From Breviolum minutum Mf 1.05b.01 (Eukaryota > Sar > Dinophyceae > Suessiales > Symbiodiniaceae): DNA of 64,000 bases. The notes beneath the pieces were generated by a model. That model saw only the letters and a list, made by a program, of their open reading frames with translations, ran no database searches and had not been told where the DNA came from. Positions 33,750 to 44,767 of this stretch are shown here, in pieces. The stretch spans positions 1 to 64,000 of the forward strand of contig DF239541.1 of assembly GCA_000507305.1 (NCBI GenBank). Direction: 5' to 3'. Positions within the stretch are counted from its first letter, which is position 1; each line of letters begins with the position of its first letter. The position numbers were made by a program, and so were the translations under genes.

Positions 33750-36720
33750 CATTGACTTCGTGTGGATGAAAGAACTTCGTCGTGCAGATCAATACCTAGG
33801 TTGAATGCCGTAATGGTTCTAAAACACCTGATATCACCACATATCACGACAAGTTGTGACTCATATACATTCTTTCTTGAAGCAAATGTATTGGAGAATG
33901 ATTTTACAGACATATTATTGTATGTTTGATGGATCATGACAAGGGTTTCGAGTTGAAAAGCAACCCAATAAGTCCCACTCAGCACCAGATCTTGCTGGAA
34001 AACATCCCTTGCCTTCCACATGTTTTTCTCCGCTGAGCCAGTCCACGTAGCAGAAAAAAATCACTGCTGCCCACGAGGTCATAACAACAAGTGCTTTTTT
34101 AAAGTTACATAGATATGAAGACCAACAAGACTCACCAAATATATCAAAATTAGTCATAGTTACTATATCCATTCTTCCCAATGATGTGAAACCCTCTTGC
34201 AATTCCAGTCATATGACCTTGGAAAGAATATATGAACCCCCAACTCCGATACATTTCTATACTACTACTGTATAGCAATTGAATTGACTTATCCTATATA
34301 TTTGGATGGATGGAACATAGATATTATAGAAGATAGAGAGGATTCATTAGATGTTAACCCTGAAACTTCCGCTTTCCCTGGTCCCTCTGTAGTGGGCAAC
34401 ATACAGCGACGCTCATGGCACTTGTTGATCAGCGTCAACGGTCACGTTTCTTGGAAGATCATTAGAGGCATGTAACAAGTTCAGCTAGGACCAGTTCTGT
34501 TTTCAAAGCAGATGAATGTTTACAATATTCTACAACACTGAAAAACAACGGTGTACTTAAGTTCAACAAAATTACCTTTTCTATATCATCATATACAAAA
34601 CACAAACTGATTTGAACAATGAAACTGAGAGATTAAAAGTATCTTTGGCCAAATATTGCTTTGTGGTGCCTTGCTTGTGCAAGGCAAAACATCCTTTTCT
34701 GGCATCTGTTATTGGCAAGTTGTATGTTTGATATGTTTGACATGTGCGCACTTCAGGATACAGAGGATTGAAAATCCGTGGCAACATGATCAAACTATTT
34801 TGAAACACCAAACACTTTTGAAACACCAAACATAACAACAAAAAGGCTTCTCTCAAATTAACAACACACACACAACTCAAACAAAGTTTCAAAACATCTA
34901 GCAACATCTACACATGTTCTGTGTCACTCAGGGGGAAAAACACATAAACACATATTTTTCGAACCTTCCCTGGCCTACACCTGCCTTCCTCCAGCTTCGA
35001 AAGATGCATCCCGTTTATGTGTTGTTGTTTTTTGTTTCGGATATTTCATGGCATAACCCGTGTTTCGTTTATATGCTTTGAATGAAATTGTTTGGTTTGG
35101 ATAAAAAAACACGTGTCCTTTTGAAATATTACAATGTTTGGGTATCCATCTTCAACTCTAGAATATTTGCAGGAGAGATGCACTCCGTTCTCCGAAGTAA
35201 GTTGCAAGAACTAGAAGCCACACAGAGTCTGTGTGTGCTTCCCATGTCCTTCCAGGGAATTTGGCTATTCGAGGAAAGGTTGAGTGTTTGTTTAGGAGCA
35301 GAATCCCCCAAAGTGCGTGTCATCGATAGTTTTCTCCCGTACTTGCTTGCTTCGTTGAGACAGCATGTATGATATTTTTTGTTCAATCTTTGCTCAAATG
35401 TTCCCCATGCCGAAGATGCGTATATCCACTCCATTAAGCAAGCTATCATAACCCACGAAAATGATCACTTCCAGAAGGAAAGTCAACTTTAAACCATATG
35501 TTAGGGGCTTTTGCTGTTAATTATTTATTTTGATTTTAGCATGTATGTATATGTTTAGTTATATAGGTTGTATCTATCCATCTATTTGTTTTCTCAATCA
35601 TGTTTTCGAAATCCGGGCCTGGCGGGTGATAAGTTTTGACCACATCAAACTTGGCAACCAAGAGAACAACAGAAAAACATCTAACCAACACTTCAAAACG
35701 GTGTAACAGAAACGTAGAATGGCATATGATCATCACAAAAAAAAAACATACATTGAAGATATATGGGTGCGCGTTGCACGTTCCTGGTCCCCCNNNNNNN
35801 NNNNNNNNNNNNNNNNNNNNNNNNNNNNNNNNNNNNNNNNNNNNNNNNCACCACCCACACCACAGGGGGGAGGGGGGTACTGGGGCGCTACTATACAGAC
35901 CCATAACCATGGGGTGGGGGGAGGGGGGGGTACCTAGCGATGCTGGCCCATATATACAGTAAAACAAAAGAAAAATCCACACATCTTACATACAAATGGT
36001 GTGTTGTAATTAGTTCAGAACATATATCATCCTGTTGCATATCGTCCTGTGTAGAAAAACATATATCCCTTGTTTTTTTATACAGTATTTTAATATACAC
36101 ACCATAAAGCTAGGAAAAAAGCCTGCAAAGCGGTTTTGTTTCTTTCCAAACCTCGACTGGCTTTGTATTAAAAAACCGCTCTCTTGAGGAGGAAGATATC
36201 CAGGACCACTCCCCCTGAGATGTTCTATTACCCCGTAAACAGTGTTATAAATTGCGTATTGACTGTAGGATGTCTTCCATCAACAGTACCGATGTTTAGC
36301 AGCGAAAGAAAGAAAGAATGCCCTATCAACTACTATCTTTTACCCAAATCATGCTGTCCTTTGGTGTTTTCCTGATTTAGATCAGAGTTGCCGTCACTAC
36401 CCTTGAAATCCAGTTGTAGCGGGGGGGAATTGCCTTCTGAGGTGTTTGTACCTCCAAGTCTAGGATTCACATGGATGCATAGTCAAAGATGCCATTATAT
36501 CCTGTAATGACGTTATTGCCCAATTCGGGGAACCCAATTGCTAGAGAATGGGGTGGGTCTACAAATAGTCTCTTAGAAACTCATGATTTTACACATTTGT
36601 CACCCATTTGAACATTTGGTCGTTTGGTATAATTTGTGTGTGTGTTTTTTTTAGGTAGTTTGCACCCATTTGTTTGGTAAGTTTTATATACCTCTAAAAA
36701 AACTGGGGTCATTTTTTTGC
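33750..36720. other. Stretch with one weak exon and an assembly gap
   Basis: Possible small exons are GEMHSVLRSKLQELEATQSL after TTTGCAG at 35171, and a segment after GTTTAG at 35300. Neither joins a neighbour. Otherwise AT-rich sequence with a direct duplication near 34799-34830. Confidence 0.35.
35794..35848. other. Assembly gap (55 N)
   Basis: A run of N flanked by GC-rich, C-run and G-run sequence (CCCC[N]CACCACCC, then GGGGGGGAGG), probably a hard-to-sequence simple region. Confidence 0.99.
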
Positions 36721-36728
36721 CTGTCCAA

Positions 36729-36853
36729 ATGGCCATGGTGAATTTTCTATATCACGCCTTGGAGCCGTTTCGATTCTGTGAGGCTCTCCACGAAGGCAGC
36801 TACGCATCGAGGATTGTGCTGCAGTACATAGAGCCAACAAAGCGGCGATCCAC
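36729..36853 (+). CDS. Plus-strand exon, possible first exon
   Basis: From an ATG the frame reads MAMVNFLYHALEPFRFCEAL, HEGSYASRIVLQYIEPTKRR then S, donor ATCCAC|GTGACA. No acceptor lies close upstream, so an initiating exon reached by spliced-leader trans-splicing is possible. Product unknown. Confidence 0.55.
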
Positions 36854-36875
36854 GTGACACAGAATGAGGTGTCGA

Positions 36876-36987
36876 CTGGATTTTTCCGAAAATAGTGGGT
36901 TTTCCCCCCAAATCATCCATTAAAAAATAGGGTTTTCCATGAAATAAACCATCCATTTTGGGGTACCCTTATTTTTGGAAACACCCA
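36876..36987 (+). mobile_element. Family E element, copy 2
   Basis: TTTTTCCGAAAATAGTGGGT at the left, CTTATTTTTGGAAACACCC at the right; interior CCCCCCAAATCATCCATTAA. It lies ~20 bp after the exon ending at 36853. Confidence 0.9.
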
Positions 36988-37123
36988 ACTGGTGCTGTTG
37001 TTTCATTGCCACATGGAAATCCATGGAATTCATCATTGCCACCGTTTTTCAAAGGACAACTTGTTGACTTTGGAAGAAGCAATTTCACAGTTTTATCTTT
37101 ACTCATGAACCTCAGTTAATGGT

Positions 37124-37237
37124 AAATTGTTGGTTTGCGGCCCGGTGGTTTGGATACCTAGATCCTCTTGTGAAAGGGACTGCTACTCAGGGGCACCCGT
37201 AGAATCCCAAACCACCGGGCCCCAAACCACCAATTTC
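37124..37237. mobile_element. GC-rich inverted-repeat element
   Basis: Arms AAATTGTTGGTTTGCGGCCC + GGTGGTTTGG and CCAAACCACC + GGGCCCCAAACCACCAATTT are inverse copies with a ~50-bp centre. Single copy in this window. Confidence 0.8.
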
Positions 37238-37263
37238 CTATGAGTAGATGACTCTATCTTACA

Positions 37264-37377
37264 GATCTGCTTTTTGGTTTCAAATACTTTTTATTTTCAC
37301 CACTACTTGGGGAAAAGATCCAATTTGACTATATAAGACTAAGATTTTTCAAAGGGGTTGGTTCAACCACCAACTAG
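37264..37377 (+). mobile_element. Family A element, copy 3, at an exon edge
   Basis: TTTTTGGTTTCAAATACTTT at the left, GGTTGGTTCAACCACCAACTAG split over the right end. The terminal AG is the apparent acceptor of the following exon. Confidence 0.8.
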
Positions 37378-37605
37378 TTTCAGATCCTCTTTTTTTGGCA
37401 GCAGCCCACTGCGGCTTGTCCACCTCAATCGAAAGGTGAGGGAGATGTGCCGTGCTTTGAAACAGGGCGTAAGCAGAGAGGCCACTTTGGGTTATCTCAG
37501 GCGTGCTGTTAAAACGGCGAAAAAAATGGGTTGGATCAACTTCCCTGAAACCAAAATGGTATCTCGAAGAGATGCCATGTTGAAGGGAAAACCAACTAAT
37601 CAGTA
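37378..37605 (+). CDS. Plus-strand exon ending in a stop
   Basis: AACTAG|T, then FRSSFFGSSPLRLVHLNRKV, REMCRALKQGVSREATLGYL, RRAVKTAKKMGWINFPETKM and VSRRDAMLKGKPTNQ, stop TAG. The middle is strongly helical and basic. This may be the last exon of a gene. An internal donor (CGAAAG|GTGAGG) is an alternative. Confidence 0.65.
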
Positions 37606-38034
37606 GGGTGGTGAAGCAAACGGTGAAGCTTGGATTGAGTTTCTGGTGCAGAACAATTGAACTTGCTTGATTGAAACTCCTGTCAGTCATGTAACTACGT
37701 ATTTGGAGAATTCCTTACAATTACCCGGTGCTAGTCTCCGGCAGAGTGCTAAAAACGGGGGAGTTATTTTATTTTTTTCTCATCATAGCCCAGTTCGTGT
37801 TTTTGCCGCCCAATAAGGGAACGAACCAAACCACAACTGAACGAAATTGCTTGTCCACCCAGAAGATCTAAAACGTTTATCAAAATAACACCCACCCAAA
37901 GTTTTAACAGCTCGCCCCTGAAAAATGATGGTTTTGCATAAAAACATGATATTGAACTAATCCATCAACTCAACAGTGCCCTTTCTGAAAGAGGGGATAT
38001 TTTATGTCTTCAAGGTTAGCTGTGTCCAAATGAG

Positions 38035-38146
38035 GCGCATTTCTGTGGCCTTACATCCCTTACGTGGACCAAAGTTGGTGGACACATTACGTGCCACTGG
38101 GGCGGGCAAAACTGTGCAGAGCCTGAGTCGTGCCAAAGATAAGGAG
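38035..38146 (+). CDS. Plus-strand exon, unknown protein
   Basis: The frame RISVALHPLRGPKLVDTLRA, TGAGKTVQSLSRAKDKE ends at a strong donor AAGGAG|GTGAGT. The acceptor is probably AAATGAG|GCG at 38034. GAGKT resembles part of a P-loop by chance; no Walker B follows. Confidence 0.6.
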
Positions 38147-38741
38147 GTGAGTCGGATTTGGATGCAATTGGGTGGATGTTGCTTAACAAAGTTGGATAAG
38201 AACTGCTTTATGAAGTACCAGTTGTTTACGGGGTGTGAAACTTGAGGAAAAAAATAGATAGAAAAAGCAAGTTGTTTTGTTGAGATGATCATGGCTTCAG
38301 GTTTCTTTTTTTTTGGGTCTATGTCGGTCTATGTCTTGCGTTGATGAAACACATCAGGGTGCCGTGTGGTTCATTCAAGCATTCAGCAGAGGGTGGGGGG
38401 GTGTTATAGAAGTGTGGCAACTGCAATGGTGAGAACAAGTGATCCAAGTTCCGCCAAGAGCTCACACAATCACATTGACAAACATGCGCATACATATGTT
38501 TATTTATATATACGCGCATCTTTCTTTGCATATTGTATGAATTGTATGTATCATTTTGATTTGCAATCGGTAAACAGATTTATCATAGAGCTCCGCGCTA
38601 TGTATATGTATATTAATATATATAATATCATGTATGCTCATGCATGTCTTATACATACGTATATATGTATATATGTTGTTTGTATGTAGGTAACAGTCAA
38701 GATCATAGTTCAATCAAGATGTTTGTCTGAACTGCGGTAGG

Positions 38742-38802
38742 CACCACCACCACCACCACCACCACCACCACCACCACCACCACCACCACCACCACCACCA
38801 CC
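38742..38802. repeat. (CAC)n microsatellite
   Basis: About 20 uninterrupted CAC/ACC units. Confidence 0.98.
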
Positions 38803-39541
38803 CTTCCAGCATCATTGGGGTCTACTTTAAAGGTCTAAACTGCGGGCCCTCAGAAGGTGTTTGGGGAACCTAAACTCAGGCAGTGAGTTGTAGCCAACTC
38901 TACATCCAGAAGATGCCAATCATATAGCCTATATAGCCATTTTTAAAAAGCCTTCAATCATTCCATGGTCATTTCTTCGTCAAAATGGAGAAATATTTCC
39001 ATGTAGTCATGTATACATAGATGTTTAGGTTTTGGTTGAAACCACTACCTTGAGAAGAATGGGAATACCTAGTAAACAGGGGATGGTTGGTACAGTAGCT
39101 ATAGGTAGTTTGGTAGATCTGAGTGACGGGCAAATAAGCTGCTAGCTGGGGCTTGAGCACGAGACTGGCAGATATACAGATTCCATTTTTTTCCAAATAC
39201 AAGCAGGTACATAGTGAGATCTGTTTTGCATTGTACAAGGAACATACAGTGATTCAATGTTAATGTACTGTATAAGTACACATTTAAACACAAGTTTATT
39301 ATATAATTTTGTTTTTTGACAAATATCATTGACATTGTCATTATTATTTAAGTCTATGGACTTCGACCACCTGGTGGAGTGATTTATGTCGGTACATATT
39401 TATTTGCATATAACGTATATATGTATTCACATTTTGGCAAAACAAACGTTAAACACACATCCATCTTGCCTAAAATACCAAAACTGTTGGGAATTGAATG
39501 AACAAAAAACAAATCTGACTTGAAAGGAGTACTTATCATAG

Positions 39542-39600
39542 TTTGAGCTTTGGGTTCATGATGTCAACGTCCGTGGGTTTTTCCGACCTGTCGTCGTCAG
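39542..39600 (+). CDS. Small exon, paired with 39654-39720
   Basis: TCATAG|TTT, then FELWVHDVNVRGFFRPVVV plus two bases, donor GTCAG|GTAGCC. It joins 39654 in phase across a 53-bp intron. Confidence 0.5.
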
Positions 39601-39653
39601 GTAGCCCAATTTGCCACACGACTGGTCTCTTCCTGGCAAATGACCATTGACAG

Positions 39654-39720
39654 CGGACGACCCACCGAGGTGGTGTCCTCGTGTCTTGGCCCCTGCAACG
39701 ACTGCAGCGCCGTGGAAAAG
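39654..39720 (+). CDS. Small exon, Cys-rich
   Basis: ATTGACAG|C completes a Ser codon, then GRPTEVVSSCLGPCNDCSAV and EK; the donor AAAAG|GAAGAC would be of GA type. Three cysteines lie within about eight residues. Confidence 0.5.
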
Positions 39721-40549
39721 GAAGACCCCTGAAACACATTGGTGGGGAGATGGAAGATGATTGGATTTTCCTTTAAAAAGGGGCAATTTCGGGTTTTTTT
39801 CAAGGGGCAAAGTTGCTGTTAGTTGTCAAGGAATGTAATTTTTCCAGGTGTGATTGGTTTCTTCTTTTTTATAGATTCAGAGTATCTTATACGCGACCAG
39901 CCGCTTAAAAGTGAAACAGGGAAACTCTGGAGCAGTCGGGACTTCTGAGATTTGCTCAGTCTCAATGTTTGAGGTGGTGTTTTTTTGAATAACACGATAG
40001 AGCAATGGTGGGAAATGGTGCCATGCCATGTTGTCACGTTCTCTTTCTTGGGAAAGATGCTGTGCAGTTGGTCAAAGCATTTTAGAAGTGGGTATGTTAA
40101 AGCGACCACGTATCACTTGACGGTTAATTGATCGGTTGTTTGTTACTTAAAAGTTGATCAATGTGTTTCAATTGGGTCAGTTGAATGCCATCACCACAAA
40201 ACCTGTTCAATCAAGTTCTTATCCAAGCGAGTTTTGAAGGGTGGTGATACAGCGTGTAGTTGGATGGATCATTGTATAGATTTGGGCTTCACGAAGATCA
40301 TGATGCAGGCAAATTCCAGTGATGAACAAAATATCCCGAAATGGTTACTTTATTTGAATCTATCGTGATGTTTGTTAATTCAACTACACTAAAATGGTGG
40401 ATTATCACTTGGGATCGGACAATTTGTGTTTAAGCACATTTTATATATTGCTTTGTATAGTTGCCCTTCAGGAAATTGGTTTAGGGCAGCTTCTTCGACG
40501 CAACACATTGAGGTGACTCTGTGACACTGCTTCGTTTTGCTGTAAACGG

Positions 40550-40762
40550 TTGATAGGCATTTTTACAACTACCAAACGGCCTACCTCACGTATTGAATGT
40601 GGTTTAGGTCCCGGGAAACCGATGATACCCGACGTCAAAAATGCCCTGAACATTTGGGCTGGTGAATTATTGTATCGCCATCAGCCTACCACTTGTGGGT
40701 GTTCGAATCCCGATGAGGGAAAGACCACTTATCCCAGTTATCCTATAGCACCACTATGGTGA
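40550..40762 (+). CDS. Possible coding segment
   Basis: Open frame with RPTSRIECGLGPGKPMIPDV and KNALNIWAGELLYRHQPTTC, ending GKTTYPSYPIAPLW and a stop. Exon edges are not fixed. Protein-like composition only. Confidence 0.35.
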   Translation: MIGIFTTTKRPTSRIECGLGPGKPMIPDVKNALNIWAGELLYRHQPTTCGCSNPDEGKTTYPSYPIAPLW

Positions 40763-41623
40763 CAGCTGAGGTTAAGTAAATGAGATTAAATGAGAAAAAT
40801 AACGGGGCTGCTTTCATTTGCTGTCCTTTTTGAAATTATTCAATCAGCTGACCAAATCTCGACCTTTCGCTCGTTTGAGGTCCTCTGACGCCGAAAATGA
40901 CAGCAGCAGCGACACCAACTTTGGGGAGAGTTCCAGCAGCGACTGAACCGGGCATTTTGGTCCAGTCATCGCTGGATCAAGAAAAAGAGATGAATGCACC
41001 AGCAGCAGCGTATAGCCAATGGGGGAAGCATTTTTGTGATGATGTGTTTTTTTGGTGATGCAACTCATTAGTGTAAAATATTGTTTGTTAGTTATTGAAG
41101 TTATTGTCGTGATGAGATGTTTGTGTATCTTCATTCCAAGGAATTGGACAGATTTATATTGATTTATATATATATATATACAGTTCATGCATGTTTCACT
41201 CATTTGGAAGGATTCTATGACCAAACCACCAGACGAAGTGAGTCGAGTCACTGGTTTCCGTTGAGGTTTGGGAAAGTTTATGATTGCTTTATTGGCTAAC
41301 AATTACAGGTTGATGAGCCATAGAAAAACACACACTTTAACTTCAGATGACAGGTAAGCAATAAAGAAATACTCTTGGAACATTTTGGACAATTATAGGA
41401 GATGAAAACAGTCAACGCATGTGATGTATTTGATTAGAACCTGTATATATCTTTTGTTTGTGGTGTGTCATAATTGTTCGTTCGGATCTAATACTACCTG
41501 AACATTGTGATCTTTGATGCCCATCGCATCTGATGCACATGATTCAGATCATTAGGGGATGATGGTGGTTGATAAATAGGGCCTTACTTCTTGGGGGGAG
41601 TGGTATATGGGGGGTACGCTTAG

Positions 41624-41696
41624 ACTCCCATCAAGATACACTCCAAAACCACTATTCTCAGAGAACCCCAACATACCCCTGTTTCGCATACCCCAG
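41624..41696 (+). CDS. Plus-strand exon
   Basis: GCTTAG|ACT, then TPIKIHSKTTILREPQHTPV and SHTP plus one base, donor CCCCAG|GTGAAA. It joins 41731 in phase. A long open frame on the minus strand is the shadow. Confidence 0.5.
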
Positions 41697-41730
41697 GTGA
41701 AAGGAATTCCTTCATAAACTGTTGGGCCAG

Positions 41731-41780
41731 GGGGTCGTTGTAGTATGTTCCAGGGGCATGTTGGAAAATTCTTAGAACTA
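41731..41780 (+). CDS. Small exon before a family B element
   Basis: GGCCAG|GG, then GRCSMFQGHVGKFLEL. It ends at the left terminus of the family B copy; no GT donor is visible at that edge, so the exact end is open. Confidence 0.4.
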
Positions 41781-41881
41781 CCCTCCCTGAAACTAACAGT
41801 TAGCACCTGCAAATGGAGTCTTGGAAGACGATTGGCCCAGCCTATTCTCAGGGGCGAACTGTTAGTTTTTGGGGGGCTAAG
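41781..41881 (+). mobile_element. Family B element between two exons
   Basis: Termini CCCTCCCTGAAACTAACAG and ACTGTTAGTTTTTGGGGGG; interior CACCTGCAAATGGAGTCTTG and CCTATTCTCAGGGGCG. It is followed directly by CTAAG, the acceptor of the next exon. Confidence 0.8.
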
Positions 41882-41941
41882 CAACAACAAAATCCCGTTG
41901 AGATCCTAGACGCCAGGAATTCTCATGAATTCTCTCGGTTG
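41882..41941 (+). CDS. Small exon after a family B element
   Basis: GGCTAAG|CAA, then QQQNPVEILDARNSHEFSRL, exactly 20 codons, donor CGGTTG|GTTGAT. It joins 42097 in phase 0. Confidence 0.6.
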
Positions 41942-41996
41942 GTTGATAGGTAGTTTGGGGGTGGTTTCCCAAATGCTTGAAAATTCTTATCTAGAA

Positions 41997-42096
41997 CTAG
42001 GTTGTGGTTTCAAACGTGTTTTATTTTCACCCTTACCTGGGGAGATGATCGAATTCGACTAATATTTTTCAGATGGGTTGAAACCACCAACCGGAG
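41997..42096 (+). mobile_element. Family A element, copy 4, at an exon edge
   Basis: CTAGGTTGTGGTTTCAAACG at the left, GGGTTGAAACCACCAACCGG at the right, then AG|. It has the usual TTTTCACCCTTACC and ATTTTTCAG interior. Confidence 0.9.
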
Positions 42097-42183
42097 AACT
42101 ATCCATTCTTGTTTGGCCCCGTTGTTTTTTCTCTAGTAATCGTTGCCAGGTTTGGTACTCACCTAGCCAAACAACTCGATGAG
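42097..42183 (+). CDS. Exon encoding a membrane-type segment
   Basis: CCGGAG|AAC, then NYPFLFGPVVFSLVIVARFG and THLAKQLDE, donor GATGAG|GTGGGG; exactly 29 codons. Residues 1-18 form a hydrophobic helix. It joins 41941 in phase across an intron containing the family A element. Confidence 0.6.
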
Positions 42184-42800
42184 GTGGGGGGGAAGTTTTT
42201 TGTTTTTTTCGAAAACAGTGTTTTTTTTTTGAAAGGCTTGTTTTATAGTTGTTATAAGTTGCTATATGTTGAAGATGTCTTTGGAGGATGTTGGATACAT
42301 TCCTGATAATTTTTGTTCAGGATCCTTTGTGACCGTTTGAAGCCCAATTAGGCCAGTAGTCTCAGTCATTTTCTGATGGTGGTTGTGATTTTCTCCTTTT
42401 TCCGATGTGAAGACCTTGGTCTTACGCTTCAAGTTTGGGCATGTTTGGGAGAGGTTGTTTATGCAGACACTATTGGAATCAATCAGATAACTTTGATGTC
42501 CATACTGCAGTTATAATTGGATTCTATAAAAAACGGCTCATAAGGTATTGATAATTTCATGTTTAAGTGATTTGATACTTCAAGCGACTGATTCATCTTA
42601 GTTGTGTTCGTCATTTCCTTGTTTGATCACAAAGGTCTTTCAGAAACCTGACTATGGAGCGTGTGGGTCAAAATCATTAAAGCCGTTGGCTCCGCCTTTG
42701 GTGTTATCCTACACCTTGCCATGTTGGACTTGTTGAAACATGAAAGGTTTAAGAGGATTTACAGATGTTTATAGACGTGTTTTTTAATATTTTTTGGCAG

Positions 42801-42867
42801 GTCCAACCAGCGAAAAGAATCTTGTGTCTTGCGTAATATGTATGCCTTATTTCGTTCCCTCGCCGGG
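42801..42867 (+). CDS. Small exon
   Basis: TTTGGCAG|G, then SNQRKESCVLRNMYALFRSL and AG, donor GCCGGG|GTGAGG. It joins 42927 in phase 0 over a 59-bp intron. Confidence 0.5.
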
Positions 42868-42926
42868 GTGAGGTTGGATGCTGTCGCATGAGGTGAGATT
42901 TTTTACGTCCCCGCCTGGCTGATGAG

Positions 42927-42985
42927 GGTGCAACCACGGTTGCCGTTGAATCGAGGGGTGTCCAGTTTGGTTGGGGAAAGTGGCG
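42927..42985 (+). CDS. Small exon
   Basis: TGATGAG|GGT, then GATTVAVESRGVQFGWGKW plus two bases, donor TGGCG|GTAGAT. Confidence 0.5.
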
Positions 42986-43236
42986 GTAGATAAGCGAGTT
43001 CATATCGGATATCAATGGATATTATATGTCCCTTTTCTGAAAATCGCCATGTTTTTTCCCAAAACACCACCAAAATGATTTTTTAATTGACACTGTCCAA
43101 TTTGAAAGATTGTGATGCCTTTCCGAATGTTTTTTTTTAATAGTTGATGATTTGGAGTTGACCAAATATGGACGACATGTGCATTGAAGATAGGCCCTTT
43201 TGAAATTATATCATGTTTTCATGTGGGGCATGCCAG

Positions 43237-43344
43237 AACTTGGCTTGCCTTCCAAGACCTCGCTTTTGAGTACCTGGACCCACAGGTTCCATTTTTAGCA
43301 ACGACAAGAACAAAACAACGGATCCACCATGTTGTTAGATACAA
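43237..43344 (+). CDS. Plus-strand exon
   Basis: ATGCCAG|A, then TWLAFQDLAFEYLDPQVPFL and ATTRTKQRIHHVVRY plus AA, donor TACAA|GTACTG. Product unknown. Confidence 0.5.
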
Positions 43345-43408
43345 GTACTGCCATTTTGCAGCATGCATTATCCATTGGATGGGTTTTTGAGATGGTAAGA
43401 AGCAAAGT

Positions 43409-43595
43409 AGAAATGCGACTCAGAGATATAAATTGTGAAGCTTCGTACAAGTGTTCAACTAGGACTGATCACCACTTTTGGAGATGCCGGCTCAACAAAA
43501 GGGCTGAAGTATCCAAAAAAACCTGGGTTTTCATCGATAATGACAAATACCAGTCTGTGCATTTTGAGATTCCAGTGGACACCCCAGTCGTTTAG
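43409..43595 (+). CDS. Possible terminal exon
   Basis: Open frame EMRLRDINCEASYKCSTRTD, HHFWRCRLNKRAEVSKKTWV and FIDNDKYQSVHFEIPVDTPV then V and stop. The acceptor is probably AAGTAG|AAATG, approximate. The CxxxC spacing is not a recognised motif. Confidence 0.5.
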
Positions 43596-43756
43596 TTCCG
43601 CAAGAAGCTGTTTGCATTATAGATAACTTGCCCTGCCTGTATGGCTTCCCTTGTTTCATTCGCTTTGCTTCAATAAATTACTCTTCAAAATTCTGGGTGA
43701 ATCGTATTGACGCACCTGACATGCCGGCCTAAAACTATATATATATATACATAACA

Positions 43757-43855
43757 TACTGTATAGCACCTGAAAATGGATGTTTGGGAGACGATCCTTT
43801 CATTTTGGCGCAAAGTTCAGCCTCTTTTGAGGGGGACTTTTGCTGTTAGTTTCAG
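43757..43855 (+). mobile_element. Family B element supplying a splice acceptor
   Basis: Left part truncated (TAGCACCTGAAAATGGATG); right GCTGTTAGTTTCAG|GGAGCG. The terminal CAG is the acceptor of the next exon. Confidence 0.75.
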
Positions 43856-43918
43856 GGAGCGTATATTTCGGGGTGTGTGGCCTCCCAAATTCACCCGTCG
43901 GAAGGCGTTTTCAAGCCG
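43856..43918 (+). CDS. Small exon after a family B element
   Basis: TTTCAG|G, then ERIFRGVWPPKFTRRKAFSS plus two bases, donor AGCCG|GTGAAA; 63 bp, basic. Confidence 0.6.
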
Positions 43919-44202
43919 GTGAAAAAAGGGAATTCGTCAAACTCTAGGGCTGAATCTCTCGGTGCTGAAGCGAAATCCTGCATTGTTTTAGATTCCTTCA
44001 TGGTCAAATTTCATCGCGACCGAAAACACGACAGATGTACCCCCGCCTTTTTGGTAGCTTTTTTTGCAAGGGAAATCCTATATGAGAGTGAGCATTAATT
44101 AATGTCGAGCAAATGTTTGATTGATTATATGAGGGAAATCTAAGTGGGTGAAATTTCATAATAAGGCTAGATTCCTGTGCTTTTTGACAAAGATGATATG
44201 AA

Positions 44203-44252
44203 CAATGAAACAATCTACCTGTGCCATTTGAAACAATCTACCTGTGCCATTT
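44203..44252. repeat. 24-bp tandem duplication
   Basis: TGAAACAATCTACCTGTGCC + ATTT occurs twice in a row. Confidence 0.9.
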
Positions 44253-44709
44253 TTTGCCCGATAGGATTTTGTTTCTATCAACATTTAGTGGCAAACAATA
44301 GTTTTTGATGGCTAAATCCCGACTCCATTTTTGTTGATGGGACCACTTATTGGCAGGAAAAAAAAGCAGCCGAAAAAAATCAGATACAGATGAAAAGCAC
44401 CTTGAATGTCTGAGAGTTTTGCCATAATTTGCACCAGTTAAAGGCAGGCACATTTGCAAAAAATCCAGAGAGATTTGGGAATGTCGGGCATTCTTGGTGA
44501 TTCCGGCAATAGCATACGATAGCTGGAAAGCGTTGAGAAAAAACAGACGCTGGCAAGTGGCTGGACGGTGTTTCATGAGACAACAGTGCAGATAATGAAT
44601 GAGAGTTGAGCAGAAGGAAAAATAAAGAATTTTGCACATATGATAATAACATGTAGACTTAGTCAAACTATTGGAACATCAACATAGAATATGTGTCTTC
44701 TTTTTCCAG

Positions 44710-44767
44710 GGGTGGTGTCAGTGTACCATAGGTTTAAAAGGCAATCCAGCCATGTTTGTGCAATGTG
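44710..44767 (+). CDS. Small exon
   Basis: TTTTTCCAG|GGG, then GWCQCTIGLKGNPAMFVQC plus one base, donor ATGTG|GTGCAA. No neighbour was joined. Confidence 0.4.

Larger units (their letters stand above)
38150..41620. other. Mostly non-coding, with three candidate exons
   Basis: Contains a (CAC)n tract, AT microsatellites (38500-38690) and the candidate exons at 39542, 39654 and 40550. The rest shows no exon with both splice edges and an open frame. Confidence 0.4.

Noticed and set aside
38090-38115. GAGKT as a P-loop
   Set aside because: Only a partial Walker A match (TGAGKTV without the GxxxxGK[ST] spacing) and no Walker B in nearby exons.
40684-40715. TGTTCGAATCCCGATGAGG, resembling a tRNA B box / T loop
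   Set aside because: No A box, acceptor stem or anticodon arm can be folded around it, and an open coding frame covers it.
41552-41890. 112-codon minus-strand open frame
   Set aside because: It runs through a complete family B element, while the plus strand gives three exons with splice sites in phase.
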